A program made the translations under genes and the position numbers. A DNA stretch of 56,016 bases, taken from NCBI GenBank assembly GCA_021822495.1, contig JAKAQO010000010.1, forward strand, positions 1-56,016. Direction: 5' to 3'. Below the pieces are notes generated by a model. It saw nothing but the letters and a program-made list of their open reading frames with translations. It was not told the DNA's origin and searched no databases. Positions 52,958-56,016 of this stretch are shown here, piece by piece. Each line of letters starts with the position of its first letter. Position 1 is the stretch's first letter. This DNA comes from a bacterium. Lineage in GTDB: Bacteria > Elusimicrobiota > Elusimicrobia > UBA1565 > UBA9628.

Positions 52958-53012
52958 CCCTGCCATCAGAGCATATCCCTAGTCTAGTTGAAAAAAGTTG
53001 AGGCGATATAAA

Positions 53013-53826
53013 CTAGAGAGATTGATAGCGCTTGAGGGCCTGGGCCCAAGGGAGAACCTCGACTCCAAATTCCAACCGGCGGGGGACAAAGTCTTGAAGA
53101 GAAGCCACAATCAAGGGAACCTCTCCAAAGCGCGCCCGGAAGGCCTTGACGGTTTGGAGAGAGATTTCGCCGCACCCGCTTTTGTCCCAGGGCCATAGAA
53201 AATCGCCCAAAAGCGTGTCCTCTAAAATCGAGTAATATTCTTTCAGCGTGCTGGAAGGAACCAGGCATTCTCGAGAAAGATTGGCAAATTCTATAACCCG
53301 GGCGTTATCTTGCGCCGCCACCTGGAGAAAACGCTGAAAGGCCCCAACGTTCCGCGTGAGGGCTTCGGCTTGAATTTCTTCTTTGACGTAAGTCGTCGCA
53401 TAGGAACGCAAAAGAGACCGCGCCTCCCCCTCATCTCCCTCGGCCCAGCGTTGTGCAGTCTGGGGCAAGGTTCCAAATTGACACGCTTTTTCGATGTTAA
53501 AGACATCGCCCAATTCCTGATGCGTCAAGGGATGAATTTTTAAATCCATCGCCCGCCCCCCCAAGGAGATTAGCGCCGCCGCGCTTAAGCTTGCGCGCGC
53601 TGGACTTCATCGACAATGACCAGCCCCCGGCCTTGAGGGCTAAAATCTGTTCCCAAAACAAACGCGGGGAGCGCTTGAGTTTTAGTTCGAGTTCGGGGTC
53701 CAATAGGTCAACCAAAAGATCATAAGACAATGCGCGCAACAAAGAAGTTTTTCCCGTCATCCTGGGACCAAACAAAAAAGCGGAACGCTTAAGGCTTCTC
53801 AATTCCAAAATCCGTTTAAAAAACAT
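53013..53826 (-). pseudogene. broken DUF4143 ATPase gene (copy f)
   Basis: N-terminal part from ATG 53826: MFFKRILELRSLKRSAFLFGPRMTGKTSLLRAL with Walker A intact, to LVIVDEVQR (Walker B, in another frame). Then a deletion joins it to SARKLKRGGANLLGGRAMDLKIHPLTHQELGDVF, again out of frame with the start. The second half continues through YVKEEIQAEALTRNVGAFQRFL and YYSILEDTLLGDFLW, then jumps by another deletion to the last 45 residues, ending VEVLPWAQALKRYQSL at 53013. At least two deletions have occurred, with two frame changes, so no functional ATPase can be made. Confidence 0.85.
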
Positions 53827-53960
53827 GGTCTGGGGCCTCAATAATAGAACTAAATAACATAATTCCCGGGAACATTTTAGCCCCAAAGCCGTATGAATAA
53901 TAGAGGGGAAATGCCCCTGGCGCAAGCCGACGGGAACTGCTAAAATAAGGAGGTAGGAAT

Positions 53961-54506
53961 ATGTTCAAAAGAGACACGGCCATGGAAATCTTAATGTCGT
54001 TTCTGGATCGCAAAGTGAAAGAAGCGGAAGAGGAAATCACCAAAACGGGAATTCTCTCCGATGACAAGGCCATTCCCCTGATGCTCAAGACCCAGTTTAA
54101 CCATATCGCTCATCTGGGAGAGAGCATGGACGGGGAATTTGGGCATATGCGACTTCAGTTTAAGGAAGTTGAGGGGCAATTCAAGGAAGTCCAGGGGCAG
54201 TTCAAAGAAGTCCAAGGGCAATTCAAAGAAGTCCAAGGGCAATTCAAAGAAGTTCAGGGACAATTTAAGGAAGTCCAGGGGCAATTCAAAGAAGTTCAGA
54301 AAGAAATGGATGAACGGTTCAAGAAAGTAGACAAAAAATTTGACGAAGTCCGCTCAGAGCTTCGCACGGAGATCAAGAACTTAGACGATAAAATGGAACG
54401 CCGCTTTGAGCATATGGAAAAGCGGCTGGACCTTTTCGGGCGGAACGTCTTAACCGGTTTTAGCGCCCTGGCGGCTCTTATGACCGTCTTTCATTTCATT
54501 CGCTAA
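53961..54506 (+). CDS. coiled-coil protein with seven heptad repeats and a C-terminal membrane anchor
   Basis: A 181-aa protein. The N-terminal part (MFKRDTAMEILMSFLDRKVKEAEEEI) is helical, then seven perfect or near-perfect copies of QFKEVQG (about 66-114), a further coiled coil (KKFDEVRSELRTEIKNLDDKMERRFEHMEKRL) and a C-terminal hydrophobic segment (VLTGFSALAALMTVFHFI). A perfect Shine-Dalgarno (AAGGAGG) precedes the ATG, and TAAAAT lies just upstream of it. Proteins of this type are common next to mobile genes in related genomes, but the function is unknown. The repeat number is probably variable. Confidence 0.75.
   Translation: MFKRDTAMEILMSFLDRKVKEAEEEITKTGILSDDKAIPLMLKTQFNHIAHLGESMDGEFGHMRLQFKEVEGQFKEVQGQFKEVQGQFKEVQGQFKEVQGQFKEVQGQFKEVQKEMDERFKKVDKKFDEVRSELRTEIKNLDDKMERRFEHMEKRLDLFGRNVLTGFSALAALMTVFHFIR
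54156..54302 (+). repeat. 21-bp tandem repeat, seven units, in frame
   Basis: Each unit encodes QFKEVxG, with silent differences between units. Because the unit is seven codons, changes in copy number keep the frame and lengthen the coiled coil by whole heptads. Confidence 0.9.
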
Positions 54507-54537
54507 AAGGGTTTTCGCCTTTTCTCCAAAACATCCT

Positions 54538-54666
54538 CAAAAAGATTATAACGAGCAAAGGCCGCATGGAGCACTCAACGGCTTAACGCCTAGAGAATTT
54601 GCTCAACAACACACCACAATGCTAAATAATATTAACCCCAAAAATAACCAATTCACCCTGGCCTAA
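54538..54666 (+). pseudogene. C-terminal remnant of an IS3-family transposase
   Basis: An open frame without start reads QKDYNEQRPHGALNGLTPRE and continues FAQQHTTMLNN to a TAA at 54664. The YNxxRPHGALxGLTPxEF pattern is the end of the rve integrase domain of IS3/IS2-type OrfB. Nothing else of the element is visible. Confidence 0.7.
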
Positions 54667-54752
54667 AAAATGGGGGAACGTCAAGCCGCCAAGTCATCCC
54701 AAGCCTTGGATTCAGTCCAACCGAGAGTTTGAGCGTCCACGCGGTGGTATTA

Positions 54753-55532
54753 TCAAGACGTTTTTTCTTTGATTCGTTGTTTGTGATAATCTCCCCTTGA
54801 GAAATATTTTTCCAGCCAAACATAGAGGCAGATGAAAAGGTAGCGGCTACCCATCTCTTTAATCTTAAATTTAGCCTCGCCCGCTTTTCGGTTTCGCCAA
54901 GTGATGGGGACGACGGTCCAAGAATAACCGCGCACAATGGCCTTGAGCGGCAACTCCACCGTTAAGTTAAAATGAGGGGATAAGAACGGACGGCAGCCAT
55001 CAATGACTTCTCTTCGGTAAGCCTTGAAGGCATTGGTCGTGTCATTGAGCTTAAAGCCAAACAAGACCCGAATAAACAAATTGGCTAGACGATTAAGGGT
55101 GAGTTTGATGCGCGGATAATCAATCACGCCGCCGCCTTTCAGAAACCGGCTTCCAAAAACGCAGTCAAACCCCTCGCCCAGCTTTTGCCAGTAACGCGTC
55201 ACATCCCGGCAATCATCGGACTCATCGGCCATCATGATGACGACCGCATTGCCCTGATAATGTTCTAAGCCCAGTTGAACCGCGCGGCCAAAACCGTGTT
55301 CACCCTCGTTTTTAAATGGTTTTATCCCAGGAATGCGCTGAGAAAGTTTTTGTAAGATTTCCCAGGTCCGGTCCTTGCTTCCATCATCAATGACGACAAT
55401 CTCATGCGGAATATTTTGGAGTCTTAGTTCCACGTGCAGATGTTCGACGGTCGCTTCGATACAGCCTTCTTCATCGCGGGCAGGAATAACAACGGACAAA
55501 AGTTTTAATGGCGTCGCCGATGGCCCGTTCAT
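54753..55532 (-). CDS. GT2 glycosyltransferase, dolichyl-phosphate-mannose-synthase-like
   Basis: Start ATG 55532 (MNGPSATPLKLLSVVIPARDEEGC), 259 aa; the open frame upstream overlaps the epimerase gene. GT-A motifs: SVVIPARDEEGCIEATVEHL, EIVVIDDGSKDRTWEIL, MMADESDD as the DxD-like motif, GSRFLKGGG, LNDTTNAFKAYRRE and ITWRNRKAGEAKFKIKEMGSRYL. There is no C-terminal pair of membrane helices, only one hydrophobic stretch (LFICLYVWL). It probably transfers a sugar to a polyprenyl phosphate. The start follows the epimerase stop after 4 nt, so the two are co-transcribed. Confidence 0.88.
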   Translation of the reverse strand: MNGPSATPLKLLSVVIPARDEEGCIEATVEHLHVELRLQNIPHEIVVIDDGSKDRTWEILQKLSQRIPGIKPFKNEGEHGFGRAVQLGLEHYQGNAVVIMMADESDDCRDVTRYWQKLGEGFDCVFGSRFLKGGGVIDYPRIKLTLNRLANLFIRVLFGFKLNDTTNAFKAYRREVIDGCRPFLSPHFNLTVELPLKAIVRGYSWTVVPITWRNRKAGEAKFKIKEMGSRYLFICLYVWLEKYFSRGDYHKQRIKEKTS

Positions 55533-55536
55533 TTGT

Positions 55537-56016
55537 TCAAGAGTGAGAAATCTGCGTCCAATTTGGATTTTTCTCAGCAAACGCGGCGATCTCAGATAGA
55601 ATGTCTTGAATCTTGAGTTGAGGCTTCCAATTCCAGGTTTTTTGAGCGAGGGAAGAATCCAAAACGAGCCAGGCAATATCAAAGGGCCGCGTTTGATTTT
55701 CCGAACTCACGGCGTGTTTTCCAAATCTTTGCTCGCACCATAAGGATAGCTGCGCCAGAGACATACTGTTTTCTAAACCGCCGGAAACGTTTAGGATTTT
55801 GGGAGCCGAAGATTTCGGAGAGCCGATTTGCTTTTCCAAAAGGGCCGCCAAATCGCCCGGGTGCAGACAGTCTCGAACCTGATAGCCCTGGCCTTTAAAG
55901 CCAATGTAGCGAAGCGGCCGCTTTTCCCGCCAGGAATGAATCCAATAGCTAAATATCCCCTGTTCTGCGTGGCCAAATTGCCCGGCTCCGGATAAAACCC
56001 CGCAGCGGTTGATAAA
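55537..56016 (-). CDS. NAD-dependent sugar epimerase, C-terminal part (runs off the edge)
   Basis: The visible 159 codons start inside the gene: FINRCGVLSGAGQFGHAEQG, then REKRPLRYIGFKGQGYQVRDCLHPGDLAALLEKQ and ILNVSGGLENSMSLAQLSLW, ending QISHS. The NRCGVLxGxGQFG and LRYIGFxGQGxQVRD blocks are typical of extended SDR CDP-paratose/CDP-tyvelose 2-epimerase-like enzymes. The NAD-binding N-terminus lies outside the window. Part of the glycan locus. Confidence 0.85.
   Translation of the reverse strand, partial: FINRCGVLSGAGQFGHAEQGIFSYWIHSWREKRPLRYIGFKGQGYQVRDCLHPGDLAALLEKQIGSPKSSAPKILNVSGGLENSMSLAQLSLWCEQRFGKHAVSSENQTRPFDIAWLVLDSSLAQKTWNWKPQLKIQDILSEIAAFAEKNPNWTQISHS

Noticed and set aside
54156-54302. 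Short regular repeats as a CRISPR array
   Set aside because: The 21-bp units are contiguous with no spacers and encode heptads in a good open frame.

Overview
The window comes from a diderm bacterial chromosome of intermediate GC. Diderm signs are a DUF481 outer-membrane barrel, lspA, the tail-specific protease Prc, a polysaccharide flippase and many exported proteins. The many solo AAA+/DUF4143 ATPase genes and a giant exported helicase-like protein suggest Elusimicrobiota or a neighbouring phylum, but no rRNA is present to settle this.

Layout. 1-5.9 kb: a leftward lspA-recA-xerC-hypothetical cluster, a divergent DUF481 gene, a glycine-zipper protein and the first DUF4143 ATPase. 5.9-9.1 kb: ileS and an overlapping DUF488 gene. 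9.2-18.7 kb: a two-gene unit for a 739-aa and a 2407-aa exported protein; the larger carries SecA-like SF2 helicase motifs. 18.8-24.1 kb: an exported protein, prc and a ClpB without its N domain. 24.1-27.8 kb: gmd, manC and a flippase (GDP-mannose-derived surface glycan). 27.8-31.1 kb: a leftward thiolase/LPG-synthase-like/membrane-protein operon. 31.1-32.8 kb: a second DUF4143 gene divergent from ssrA (tmRNA). 32.8-39.2 kb: two tandem GGDEF proteins, sppA, a Yip1-like protein, nnrE, xseA and xseB.

39.2-54.7 kb is a plastic island set in a glycan-synthesis locus. It holds four intact DUF4143 ATPase genes, five DUF4143 fragments, higBA with a damaged higB, hicAB, two copies of a DUF4258-like/DUF2283 pair, collapsed glycosyltransferase remnants, MITE-like repeats, long direct repeats and an IS3 transposase fossil. 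Glycosyltransferases and an epimerase resume at 54.8 kb and run off the right edge.

Two patterns tie the window together. First, many first genes have a -10 hexamer ending only 6-9 nt before the start codon, often with a good -35, so leaderless transcription seems common, while internal operon genes use Shine-Dalgarno sites or overlapping stop/start codons. Second, intact DUF4143 genes look like self-contained cassettes of promoter, embedded inverted repeat and one ORF, inserted in other genes, while old copies decay by short deletions between microhomologies.
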